From Deltaproteobacteria bacterium (GTDB lineage Bacteria > Desulfobacterota > Desulfuromonadia > Geobacterales > Pseudopelobacteraceae): a stretch of 64,000 nucleotides of DNA. The stretch is taken from assembly GCA_021850095.1 (NCBI GenBank), contig JAJZRX010000003.1, positions 62,001 to 126,000 on the forward strand, written 5' to 3'. Under the pieces are notes generated by a model that was not told where the DNA came from, searched no databases, and worked only from the letters and a program-made list of their open reading frames with translations. The position numbers and the translations under genes are program-made. Shown here in pieces: positions 54,778-64,000 of the stretch (positions are counted from its first letter, which is position 1; every line of letters starts with the position of its first letter).

Positions 54778-56133
54778 ATGAAAATTCTCATTATCGGTGC
54801 TGGTCCCTGCGGACAAGGTGCTGCCTACCATCTCAATAAACTTGGATATTCGAACTGGAAACTTATTGAACGTAACGACCATGTTGGCGGTCTTTCCGCT
54901 TCATTTGTAGACGAATACGGATTTACCTGGGATGTGGGCGGCCACGTCCTGTTTTCCCATTACGACTATTTTGACCGGGCTGTTGCCGAATCACTGGGCG
55001 ATTCATATTACGAGCATCAGCGTGAAAGTTGGGTTCGCATTCTGCAGCGTTGGGTGCCATATCCGTTTCAGAATAATGTCAGGTACCTTCCGGACGGTGC
55101 GCTTAAGGAGAGTCTGGATGGCTTGCGAAACCTTTCGGGAAATCCAGCAGACAGTGAAAATTTTCGCGAATGGATGGACATGGTTTTTGGTCAAGGCATC
55201 GTCAAGTATTTCATGGAGCCCTACAACCGCAAGGTCTGGGGGGTGCCGCTGGAGACCATGAGCAAGGGGTGGATCGCCGAACGGGTCAGTGTCGTCGATC
55301 TGGCCCGGGTTGAGAGAAATATTGCTGAACAGCGCGACGATCTGAGCTGGGGGCCGAACAACGTCTTCCGGTTTCCAAAATATGGCGGTACCGGAGCTAT
55401 TTACGAAGGCATTGCCAAGCCGCTGCAGCACAAAATCCATCTGGGTTGTGAGATGACCGGCATCGACCTGGATCAGAAAACGGTCACTTTCTCGGGGGGC
55501 AGGACGGAGTCGTACGATGTGCTAATCAACACCTCTCCGCTGGATCTGCTGGTTTCACGCTGCCGTTCGGTTCCGGAGCAAGTCAGGGAGGCTGTCGGCG
55601 GTCTGGTTCACAATGGCGGGCTGATTGCCGGTCTGGGGTTTGATGGAAGAAGAGATGACTCCCGATGCTGGATGTATTTCCCTGAAAGCAATTCTCCCTT
55701 TTACCGCGTCACCAACTTTCATAACTATTCCCGTTTCAATGTGCCGGATGGGGACCTTGCACAGCACTTTTCACTGATGTGCGAAACAACCTATTCATCC
55801 CATAAACCGGTGGATAAGGATAGAATCGTTCAAGCAACACTTGATGGGCTGATCAGCAGCGGGTTGATCGACCAGGCAGAAAAACAGCGGGTATCAAGCC
55901 GCTACCTGATCGACATCCCCTATTCCTATCCGGTGCCGACTTTGGGGCGCGACCGGGCGCTGGCGACGGTTCAACCCTATCTGGAGTCCCGCTCGGTTTA
56001 TTCACGGGGGCGCTTCGGGGCCTGGAAGTATGAAGTCGGCAATATGGACCATTCCTTTATGCAGGGGGTGGAACTGGTTGACCGGCTGTTGTGCGGCAAG
56101 CCAGAACGCACCCTGAACGGCCTGGCGGGATGA
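54778..56133 (+). CDS. FAD-dependent amine oxidase / UDP-galactopyranose mutase-like protein
   Basis: ILIIGAGPCGQGAAYHLNKLGYSNWKLIERNDHVGGLSASF; WDVGGHVLFSHYDYFD. Confidence 0.82.
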   Translation: MKILIIGAGPCGQGAAYHLNKLGYSNWKLIERNDHVGGLSASFVDEYGFTWDVGGHVLFSHYDYFDRAVAESLGDSYYEHQRESWVRILQRWVPYPFQNNVRYLPDGALKESLDGLRNLSGNPADSENFREWMDMVFGQGIVKYFMEPYNRKVWGVPLETMSKGWIAERVSVVDLARVERNIAEQRDDLSWGPNNVFRFPKYGGTGAIYEGIAKPLQHKIHLGCEMTGIDLDQKTVTFSGGRTESYDVLINTSPLDLLVSRCRSVPEQVREAVGGLVHNGGLIAGLGFDGRRDDSRCWMYFPESNSPFYRVTNFHNYSRFNVPDGDLAQHFSLMCETTYSSHKPVDKDRIVQATLDGLISSGLIDQAEKQRVSSRYLIDIPYSYPVPTLGRDRALATVQPYLESRSVYSRGRFGAWKYEVGNMDHSFMQGVELVDRLLCGKPERTLNGLAG

Positions 56134-57254
56134 ATATCCGGTTGATAAAGGCGCTGGATGCCGTTTGTGGACGCATGGCGGTTTCCCTGCTTCCCGCGCC
56201 CGCCGTACGTCCTGTTCCCGGCGGCATCCGTTCGATACTGATCATCCGTCCAGGCGGAATCGGTGATGCGGTGCTGCTGGTTCCGGCCCTTCGGGCGCTG
56301 AAAAATAAATTTCCAGCCGCGAGGATTACGGTTCTAGCCGAACGGCGCAACAGTGCCGTTTTCGGACTCTGTCTGGATCTGGACAGGGTGTTGCTGTACG
56401 ACCGGCCTTCAGATCTGCTGCAGGCTGTGCGGGGCAGTTATGATGTAACGATCGACAGCGAACAGTGGCATCGTCTCTCGGCGGTGATTGCCCGCATGAC
56501 CCGCTCACCCGTGCTGATCGGTTATACCACCAACGAACGCTCACGATTGTTCTCCCATCCCGTCCGCTACTCCCATGACGATTACGAAACGGTCAGTTTT
56601 TTCAATTTGATGGAACCTTTGGGGGTTTACGATCGTGGCACGGCAGAACGCTTCCTGAACCCGCCGGAAGAATCGGCTGCGGTTGCCGCGCATCTGCTGG
56701 CCGATCTTGGAAGCGCACCGTTTGTGACGATTTTTCCCGGCGCCAGCATTCCGGAGCGTCGCTGGGGAGCCGACCGCTTTCGCAAGGTGGCGCACTGGCT
56801 GTCGGCTTTTGGTCTGCAGGTCGTTGTGGTGGGGGGTAACGATGATCAGCAGCAGGGGGAGGCCATTGTTGCCGGCGGTTCGGGACTCAATCTGGCCGGC
56901 CGGACGTCACTGGTCGAAACGGCGGCGGTTATCGATCGGAGCGCGCTGCTTGTAAGCGGTGATTCCGGAGTGCTGCACATCGCGGTCGGCCTGGGCAAGC
57001 CGACCGTGTCCCTGTTCGGGCCGGGGCGCAGTGAAAAATGGGCGCCGCGCGGTGATCGCCATATCGTCATTAACAAGCAGCTGCCCTGTTCACCCTGCAC
57101 GACCTATGGAACCACGCCCCCCTGTCCGCAGAATGCCCGATGCCTGCGGGATATCACGGTTGAGGAAGTTACGGATGCGGTCATGATGCTGCTGACAGCC
57201 GAGGAGGTCACCCCCTCGCGCTGCTGTAAGCGGGATTGGGTCGAGGTGGGGTGA
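56130..57254 (+). CDS. glycosyltransferase family 9 (heptosyltransferase-like)
   Basis: ILIIRPGGIGDAVLLVPALRALKNKFP; SGDSGVLHIAVGLGKPTVSLFGPG. Confidence 0.9.
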   Translation: MNIRLIKALDAVCGRMAVSLLPAPAVRPVPGGIRSILIIRPGGIGDAVLLVPALRALKNKFPAARITVLAERRNSAVFGLCLDLDRVLLYDRPSDLLQAVRGSYDVTIDSEQWHRLSAVIARMTRSPVLIGYTTNERSRLFSHPVRYSHDDYETVSFFNLMEPLGVYDRGTAERFLNPPEESAAVAAHLLADLGSAPFVTIFPGASIPERRWGADRFRKVAHWLSAFGLQVVVVGGNDDQQQGEAIVAGGSGLNLAGRTSLVETAAVIDRSALLVSGDSGVLHIAVGLGKPTVSLFGPGRSEKWAPRGDRHIVINKQLPCSPCTTYGTTPPCPQNARCLRDITVEEVTDAVMMLLTAEEVTPSRCCKRDWVEVG

Positions 57255-57264
57255 AGCGGTCGAG

Positions 57265-57447
57265 TTATTCGATCGGCGCCGGATCGCAGAGGTTTTCGGC
57301 GCAATTGGCCTCACCGCCGCAGGTAAAGCAGTAAAACCTGGGATCGCTGGTGGCTTTCCGGATCTCCTCATGCAGTCCGTTGCTGCGCAGCATGCAGAGA
57401 TGTCCGTGGTGGTTGGCCCCGCAGCGGCATTTTGTTGCATTATCCAT
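57265..57447 (-). CDS. small Cys/His-rich protein
   Basis: MDNATKCRCGANHHGHLCMLRSNG...FYCFTCGGEANCAENLCDPAPIE. Confidence 0.6.
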   Translation of the reverse strand: MDNATKCRCGANHHGHLCMLRSNGLHEEIRKATSDPRFYCFTCGGEANCAENLCDPAPIE

Positions 57448-57564
57448 TCTCGTTTCTCCCCTCGTAGTAACAATTCTATGCAGTAAAGTGTTCCAATCCT
57501 AACAGGAAATATGCTAAAAGGGAACGCTTGATCTACGCTTATGAGCAGGGAAGGGGAGCTACCC

Positions 57565-59487
57565 GTGACATTCGTTCCAACATCAATTCTGGTTACCGGC
57601 GGGGCCGGTTTTATCGGTTCCAACTTCATCCACTCCTTCATGGCCGGCAATCCCGGCTGCCAGGTTACCAACCTGGACTGCCTGACCTATGCCGGAAATC
57701 TGAAAAACCTGACCACCATCGAAAACAATCCGCAGTATCGCTTTGTCAAGGGCGATATCGGCGATGCGCAGCTGGTGGCACAGGTACTGGCGGAACGCAG
57801 GATTGACGCCGTGATTCACTTTGCGGCCGAATCCCATGTGGACCGTTCCATCAGCGGGCCGGAGATCTTTGTCCGCACCAATGTGCTGGGAACCCAGACT
57901 CTGTTGGAGGAAAGCCGTAAGCATTGGCAGTCCGGCGCCGTGGCCGATTTCCGCTACCTGCAGATATCCACTGACGAGGTTTACGGCAGCCTGGGCGAGA
58001 CCGGTTTTTTCACCGAAGAAACCCCGCTGGCGGCCAATTCGCCCTATTCGGCCAGCAAGGCCGGGGCCGACCTGCTGGTGCGGGCCTATCACGAAACCTT
58101 CGGACTGCCGACGCTCAACACCCGCTGTTCCAACAACTACGGACCTTACCACTTTCCCGAAAAACTGATCCCGCTTCTGATCCACAACATCATCCATAAC
58201 CAGCCGCTGCCGGTCTACGGTGACGGCCTGAATGTGCGCGACTGGCTGCATGTGCGCGATCACGCCACAGCCATCGAGGTCGTCCTGAAAACGGCCCCCC
58301 CCGGTTCGGTCTACAATATCGGCGGCAATAACGAATGGAAAAACATCGACATCGTCAATCTGGTCTGCGATCTGCTGGACGTTCGTCTGGGGCGTCCAGC
58401 GGGCCAGAACCGCCGCCTGATCACCTTTGTCAAGGATCGTCCCGGTCACGACCGGCGCTATGCGATCGATGCGTCGCGGCTGAAGAACGATCTGGGCTGG
58501 GAGCCGGCTTATACCTTCGAGCAGGGCATCGCCGAGACGATCGATTGGTACCTGGCCAATCAGGAGTGGGTGGCCGGGGTGACCTCCGGGGCGTACCGTG
58601 ACTATTATCAGAGCCAGTACGGCGGGGGGGGCGGCATGATCCTGGTTGTGGGCGCCAAGGGGATGCTGGGGCGCGATCTGATGGAGCTGCTGGGCGAGCG
58701 GGCTCAAGGGGTCGATGTCGACGAAATCGATATCACCTCGATCGAATCGGTCTTCAAGGTCATTGGGGAACTGAAACCCGAAGTGGTGATCAACTGCGCC
58801 GCTTACACCGATGTGGACGGGTGTGAAAGCGATGTTGAAAAAGCGATGGAGGTCAACGGCGAGGGGGTCGGCTACCTGGCCATGGCCTGCCGCGAGGCCG
58901 GTGCGGTGCTGGTGCAGGTCAGCACTGATTACGTTTTCGACGGCGGCAAGGGGACTCCCTATCAGGAGGATGACGCTCCCCATCCATTCAGCGTCTATGG
59001 CGAATCCAAGCTGGCCGGCGAGATGAATGCCGCTTTCGCGCCGCAGCATCTGATCGTGCGGACCCAGTGGTTGTACGGCCTGCACGGCAAAAACTTCGTC
59101 GAAACCATGCTGCGGCTGGGCTCTGAAAAGGACAGCGTGACCGTCGTGAACGACCAGATCGGCTCGCCGACCTGGACGGTGGATCTGGCCCGGGCCATTA
59201 TCGCACTGGTGGATAACGGCTGCCGCGGCATCTACCACGCCGCCAACCGGGAGTTCTGCTCCTGGAACGATTTTGCCCGGGCGATTTTCGAAGAGGCCGG
59301 CCTTAAGGTCAGCGTGGCGCCGATGACGACCGCAGAGCTGAACCGCCCGGCCCGGCGGCCGCTTTATTCGACCCTGGAGTGCGGCAAGCTGATTGCCGAG
59401 AGCGGTTTCGAGCCGCAACCCTGGCGATCCGCCCTGCGGGAATACCTGCGGCTGCGCGCCGCCGGACAATCGGGAAAAGGAATCTGA
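57565..59487 (+). CDS. rfbB-rfbD: fused dTDP-glucose 4,6-dehydratase / dTDP-4-dehydrorhamnose reductase
   Basis: ILVTGGAGFIGSNFIHSF, HFAAESHVDRSI, YSASKAGAD (RfbB); MILVVGAKGMLGRDLMELLG, NCAAYTDVDGCE, VSTDYVFDG (RfbD). Confidence 0.93.
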   Translation: MTFVPTSILVTGGAGFIGSNFIHSFMAGNPGCQVTNLDCLTYAGNLKNLTTIENNPQYRFVKGDIGDAQLVAQVLAERRIDAVIHFAAESHVDRSISGPEIFVRTNVLGTQTLLEESRKHWQSGAVADFRYLQISTDEVYGSLGETGFFTEETPLAANSPYSASKAGADLLVRAYHETFGLPTLNTRCSNNYGPYHFPEKLIPLLIHNIIHNQPLPVYGDGLNVRDWLHVRDHATAIEVVLKTAPPGSVYNIGGNNEWKNIDIVNLVCDLLDVRLGRPAGQNRRLITFVKDRPGHDRRYAIDASRLKNDLGWEPAYTFEQGIAETIDWYLANQEWVAGVTSGAYRDYYQSQYGGGGGMILVVGAKGMLGRDLMELLGERAQGVDVDEIDITSIESVFKVIGELKPEVVINCAAYTDVDGCESDVEKAMEVNGEGVGYLAMACREAGAVLVQVSTDYVFDGGKGTPYQEDDAPHPFSVYGESKLAGEMNAAFAPQHLIVRTQWLYGLHGKNFVETMLRLGSEKDSVTVVNDQIGSPTWTVDLARAIIALVDNGCRGIYHAANREFCSWNDFARAIFEEAGLKVSVAPMTTAELNRPARRPLYSTLECGKLIAESGFEPQPWRSALREYLRLRAAGQSGKGI

Positions 59488-59489
59488 AC

Positions 59490-59849
59490 ATGGAACGAGG
59501 CGAACGCCCCTGGGGCACCTATACGGTGCTCGACGAGAACAGCAGTTACAAAATCAAACGGATCGAGGTGCTGCCCGGCCAGCGCCTGTCGCTGCAGAAG
59601 CACCACCATCGCAGCGAACACTGGATCGTCGTGTCCGGGACCGCCCTGGTGACCTGCGGCGCTGAGCAGCTGACCGTCAATGTCAACGAATCGACCTTCA
59701 TACCGATCGGCCAGAATCATCGACTCGAAAATCCGGGCAAAATCCCGCTGGTGATTATCGAGGTGCAGAGCGGGGAGTATCTGGGTGAGGATGACATCAT
59801 CCGTTTTGACGACGACTACCAGCGCTGCGGTCAACCTGATGCCGTCTGA
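59490..59849 (+). CDS. cupin-domain protein, mannose-6-phosphate isomerase type II-like
   Basis: ERPWGTYTVLDENSSYKIKRIEVLPGQRLSLQKHHHRSEHWIVVSGTALV. Confidence 0.92.
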   Translation: MERGERPWGTYTVLDENSSYKIKRIEVLPGQRLSLQKHHHRSEHWIVVSGTALVTCGAEQLTVNVNESTFIPIGQNHRLENPGKIPLVIIEVQSGEYLGEDDIIRFDDDYQRCGQPDAV

Positions 59850-60372
59850 ATTCAGACCTGCCGCCCTGACGCTGCGGCTGTTCTGCGCTCTTCTGCTTTT
59901 GATCGCTCTTTCGGCCTGCGGCGCGACCTCCACCACGATCATCGATGAAGAGGTGGTTACCAATCCCAAGCCGATGTACACCTACAAAACGCTGATCATT
60001 CGTGATTTCGAACTGAAACGGGAGCTGTACAGCGATCTGCCGGATGGGGCAAGCGGTCAGCGCGAAAATCGTTTCGTACAGATTCCGGCCGAACTGTCCG
60101 GGCATATCGAACGCTACGTCAAAGCCCGCCGCCTGTACCAGAGCGTGGCGCGGGAGGGGCAGCCGGATGCGGCCACACTGGTCGTCAGCGGGCGCTTCAC
60201 CCGCCTGGGGCGTTTCAGAATCTCGGTGACCGTCACCCTGCTGGACGGCGCCAGCGGGCAGGAGGTGGCCTACTTCCGCCAGACCCTGTGGGACGTGGTC
60301 GATACGACCGCAACGATCAATGATCTGGGACGGGAAGTGGCTGACTTCATCGGCCGCATCCAATACAAATAA
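59839..60372 (+). CDS. lipoprotein, DUF4410-like
   Basis: LLLIALSACG lipobox; TLVVSGRFTRLGRFRISVTVTLLDGASGQEVAYF. Confidence 0.7.
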   Translation: MPSEFRPAALTLRLFCALLLLIALSACGATSTTIIDEEVVTNPKPMYTYKTLIIRDFELKRELYSDLPDGASGQRENRFVQIPAELSGHIERYVKARRLYQSVAREGQPDAATLVVSGRFTRLGRFRISVTVTLLDGASGQEVAYFRQTLWDVVDTTATINDLGREVADFIGRIQYK

Positions 60373-60384
60373 GGGGGAGTAACC

Positions 60385-61461
60385 GTGTATATCGTCATTC
60401 TGGCCGGTGGTTCCGGCACCCGCTTCTGGCCGCTTTCCCGCACCACCCGCCCCAAACAGCTCATAGCGCTCACCGGCGACCGGAGCATGCTGCAGCGGAC
60501 GGTCGAGCGGGTGCTGCCGCTCAAGCCGAAACGGATTCTGGTGGTCACCAACGCGCTGCAGGCCGAAGAAACCACCCGTCAGCTGCAGGGCTACCGCAGT
60601 GTGCCGATCGATGTGATTGCCGAATCGGCCGCCCGCAACACCGCTCCTGCCATCGGTCTGGCGGCCGCCATCATAGCCGCCCACGATCCTTCGGGAATCA
60701 TGGCGGTTCTGCCGGCCGATCACTACATCCGGGATGAAGAGGCGTTGCGCGCCACCCTGCTGACCGGCGCCCATGCCGCTCAAAACGGATACCTGGTGAC
60801 GCTCGGCATCTTGCCGTCGCGCCCCGAAACCGGCTACGGCTATATCGAGGCCGATTTGGATCTGCGCGGCGAAGGGCCCTTTCCGGTGCGGAGATTTGTC
60901 GAGAAACCGCCCCTGGCCGAGGCGCTCCGTTATCTGGACGAGGGTAATTACTTCTGGAACAGCGGCATGTTCATCTGGCGCGCCGATGTGATCTTAAACG
61001 AGATAGGCAGTCATCTTCCGGCTCTGCACGCTTCCCTGATGAAGATCTCCTTCAATGACGATGTCTGGGCCCTGTCGGACCTGGAAGGTCAGATCAAGGA
61101 AATTTACCAACAGCTGGAGAGCGTTTCCATTGATTACGGCGTGATGGAGAAATCGTCCCAGGTGCAGGTCATACCGGTCGAAATGGGGTGGAGCGATGTG
61201 GGCAGCTGGAGCGCTCTGCCGGAAGTGGTGCAGCCGGACACTCACGGTAGCGTGTGCATCAATGCCGCCGGCCACATCGCTATCGATTCCTCCGACTGCC
61301 TGATTTACGCCGACGGCAGAACCGTCGCCACGCTGGGGATGCGCAACGTCGTGATCGTCTCGACCCCGGATGCCCTGCTGGTCTGTGACCGGGAACGCTG
61401 TCAGGACGTCAAGAAAATCGTCGAACAACTTGCCGCACAGGGTCAGACGGCCTGTCTGTAG
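60385..61461 (+). CDS. manC: mannose-1-phosphate guanylyltransferase (nucleotidyltransferase domain only)
   Basis: VILAGGSGTRFWPLSRTTRPKQLIAL; FVEKPPLAEALRYLDEGNYFWNSGMFIWRAD. Confidence 0.93.
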   Translation: MYIVILAGGSGTRFWPLSRTTRPKQLIALTGDRSMLQRTVERVLPLKPKRILVVTNALQAEETTRQLQGYRSVPIDVIAESAARNTAPAIGLAAAIIAAHDPSGIMAVLPADHYIRDEEALRATLLTGAHAAQNGYLVTLGILPSRPETGYGYIEADLDLRGEGPFPVRRFVEKPPLAEALRYLDEGNYFWNSGMFIWRADVILNEIGSHLPALHASLMKISFNDDVWALSDLEGQIKEIYQQLESVSIDYGVMEKSSQVQVIPVEMGWSDVGSWSALPEVVQPDTHGSVCINAAGHIAIDSSDCLIYADGRTVATLGMRNVVIVSTPDALLVCDRERCQDVKKIVEQLAAQGQTACL

Positions 61462-61472
61462 GGGAAACATCC

Positions 61473-62633
61473 ATGAACGATCCGGGAAGCGAACTGCTGT
61501 ACACCGAATTTGCGCCGGCCGAGCGCGCCACTCCCCAGGAACTGGAACGCCAGGTCAGCGCCATCAGTCTGGACGAGTTGCTGGACAGCCTGATGCAGGC
61601 CATGCCCGGTTACGTCATGCTGATCAACCGGCAGCGGCAGATCGTGGCGGTCAATCCGGCCATGCTGACGGTGACCGGGACTTCCGTTCCAACCGAGTTG
61701 CTCGGGCGTCGCCCGGGTGAGGCGCTTAACTGCGCCCATTCCTGTGATACGCCCGGCGGCTGCGGCACCGGCGAGCATTGTTCGGTCTGCGGCGCCGTAC
61801 TGGCGATTCTGGAGAGTCAGCACAGCGCCCTGCAGGCTGTCCGGGAATGCCACGTCACCTTTCGGGGCAGCGAGCAGAGTGTCATTGATCTGAAGGCCAC
61901 CGCCACCCCGATCGTTATCCGGGGAGAGTCGTTCACCGTTTTTGCGCTTCAGGATATCAGCGGCGAAAAACGGCGGGATGTGCTGGAGCGAACTTTTTTT
62001 CACGACGTGCTGAACACGGCCGGCGGCATCCACGGCCTGGCAAGTCTGCTGGCGGAACAGGAAAATATCTCGTCCCAGGCCGCGGATGAATATAAACACT
62101 GGCTGGTGGAGCTGTCCGGCAATCTGGTGGAGGAGATTCACCACCAGCGCAAACTGCTGATGGCGGAACGGGGCGAATACCAGCCCCAGATCGCGCCGGT
62201 TGTCCTGCGTGAGTTGCTGGAGGAGGTTCTCAAGCTGTACCGCCACCATGACAGGACCCCCGGCCGGGAGCTGGTGCTGGCGGAAGTGCCGGACTGCACG
62301 CTCCAGACCGACAGCCCCGTGCTGCGTCGGATTGTGGGTAACATGGTCATCAACGCCCTGGAGGCGACCCCCATGGGGGGCATGGTTACGATCTATGCCA
62401 CGACCAGCGATGCGGAAGTGCACATCAATGTCCACAATCAGGGAGTCATGCCGCGTGACGTCCAGCTGCAGCTGTTCATGCGCTCCTTCAGCACCAAATC
62501 CAGCTTGGGGCGCGGTGTCGGCACCTACAGCATGAAGCTGTTTGGAGAGCGCTATCTGAAGGGGAGAGTCTATTTCAGAAGCACTCCGGAAGACGGCACG
62601 GTTTTTACGATTTCGCTGCCGCTGGAGCGGTAG
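61473..62633 (+). CDS. PAS-domain sensor histidine kinase with HATPase
   Basis: PAS-like YVMLINRQRQIVAVNPAML; FHDVLNTAGGIHGLASLL (H box); NMVINALEATPMGG; GVGTYSMKLFGERYLKG. Confidence 0.85.
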   Translation: MNDPGSELLYTEFAPAERATPQELERQVSAISLDELLDSLMQAMPGYVMLINRQRQIVAVNPAMLTVTGTSVPTELLGRRPGEALNCAHSCDTPGGCGTGEHCSVCGAVLAILESQHSALQAVRECHVTFRGSEQSVIDLKATATPIVIRGESFTVFALQDISGEKRRDVLERTFFHDVLNTAGGIHGLASLLAEQENISSQAADEYKHWLVELSGNLVEEIHHQRKLLMAERGEYQPQIAPVVLRELLEEVLKLYRHHDRTPGRELVLAEVPDCTLQTDSPVLRRIVGNMVINALEATPMGGMVTIYATTSDAEVHINVHNQGVMPRDVQLQLFMRSFSTKSSLGRGVGTYSMKLFGERYLKGRVYFRSTPEDGTVFTISLPLER

Positions 62634-62694
62634 TTTTTTTTGAGTGGCTTGTCAACCTTAGTTGTGGTTCAGGGTTGACCATCGGGAGCTGAAC

Positions 62695-63869
<1,175 letters not shown>

Positions 63870-63870
<1 letters not shown>

Positions 63871-64000
63871 TGGCCTGGTTTCAAAATCGTGCCGGTGAGC
63901 GGCTATGGTACCGGGAAGCCGGCTGCGGGACTCCACTGGTTCTTCTGCATGGCTGGTGCATGTCTTCCGCGGTCTGGCAGGGGCAGTTTGACGGGCTGGC
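63870..64000 (+). CDS. alpha/beta hydrolase (BioH-like), truncated by window end
   Basis: MAWFQNRAGERLWYREAGCGTPLVLLHGWCMSSAVWQGQF; ATG overlaps the bioF stop. Confidence 0.75.

Noticed and set aside
57583-59469. 628-aa antisense ORF opposite rfbBD
   Set aside because: Antisense open frame caused by high GC codon usage of the real gene

Overview
The window looks like a chromosomal segment from a Geobacter/Desulfuromonadales-type bacterium (lineage inferred from gene content). From left to right it holds: ilvD-ilvB-ilvN-ilvC-psd-pssA; sppA, a patatin-like lipoprotein and a DAHP synthase; gmhB and rfbA; mreC-mreD-mrdA-rodA-lepA-lepB-aspS; a TCA block with two different NADP-type isocitrate dehydrogenases, mdh and korDABC; a methyltransferase and an MCP; an accessory island (about 33.6-40.1 kb) with a truncated DUF2357/PD-(D/E)XK-like nuclease fragment, an ArdC-like protein, a DUF2786 protein, a RadC-like JAB protein and hairpin-separated small genes, ending at tRNA-Gly(CCC) and tRNA-Asn(GUU); M50 and M29 peptidases; an hgcA-hgcB mercury-methylation pair; a surface-polysaccharide cluster; and rhamnose/mannose nucleotide-sugar genes, a histidine kinase, bioF and the start of an alpha/beta hydrolase. 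The strongest observation is that hgcA has an in-frame TGA at 43491-43493 (context ...TPPC-TGA-GPK...). It is followed at the canonical bacterial SECIS spacing by a 7-bp stem capped with a GGUCA loop. This suggests a selenocysteine-containing HgcA that ORF callers would truncate by 40 codons. The gene just upstream encodes an uncharacterised protein ending in CHNCGCGC.
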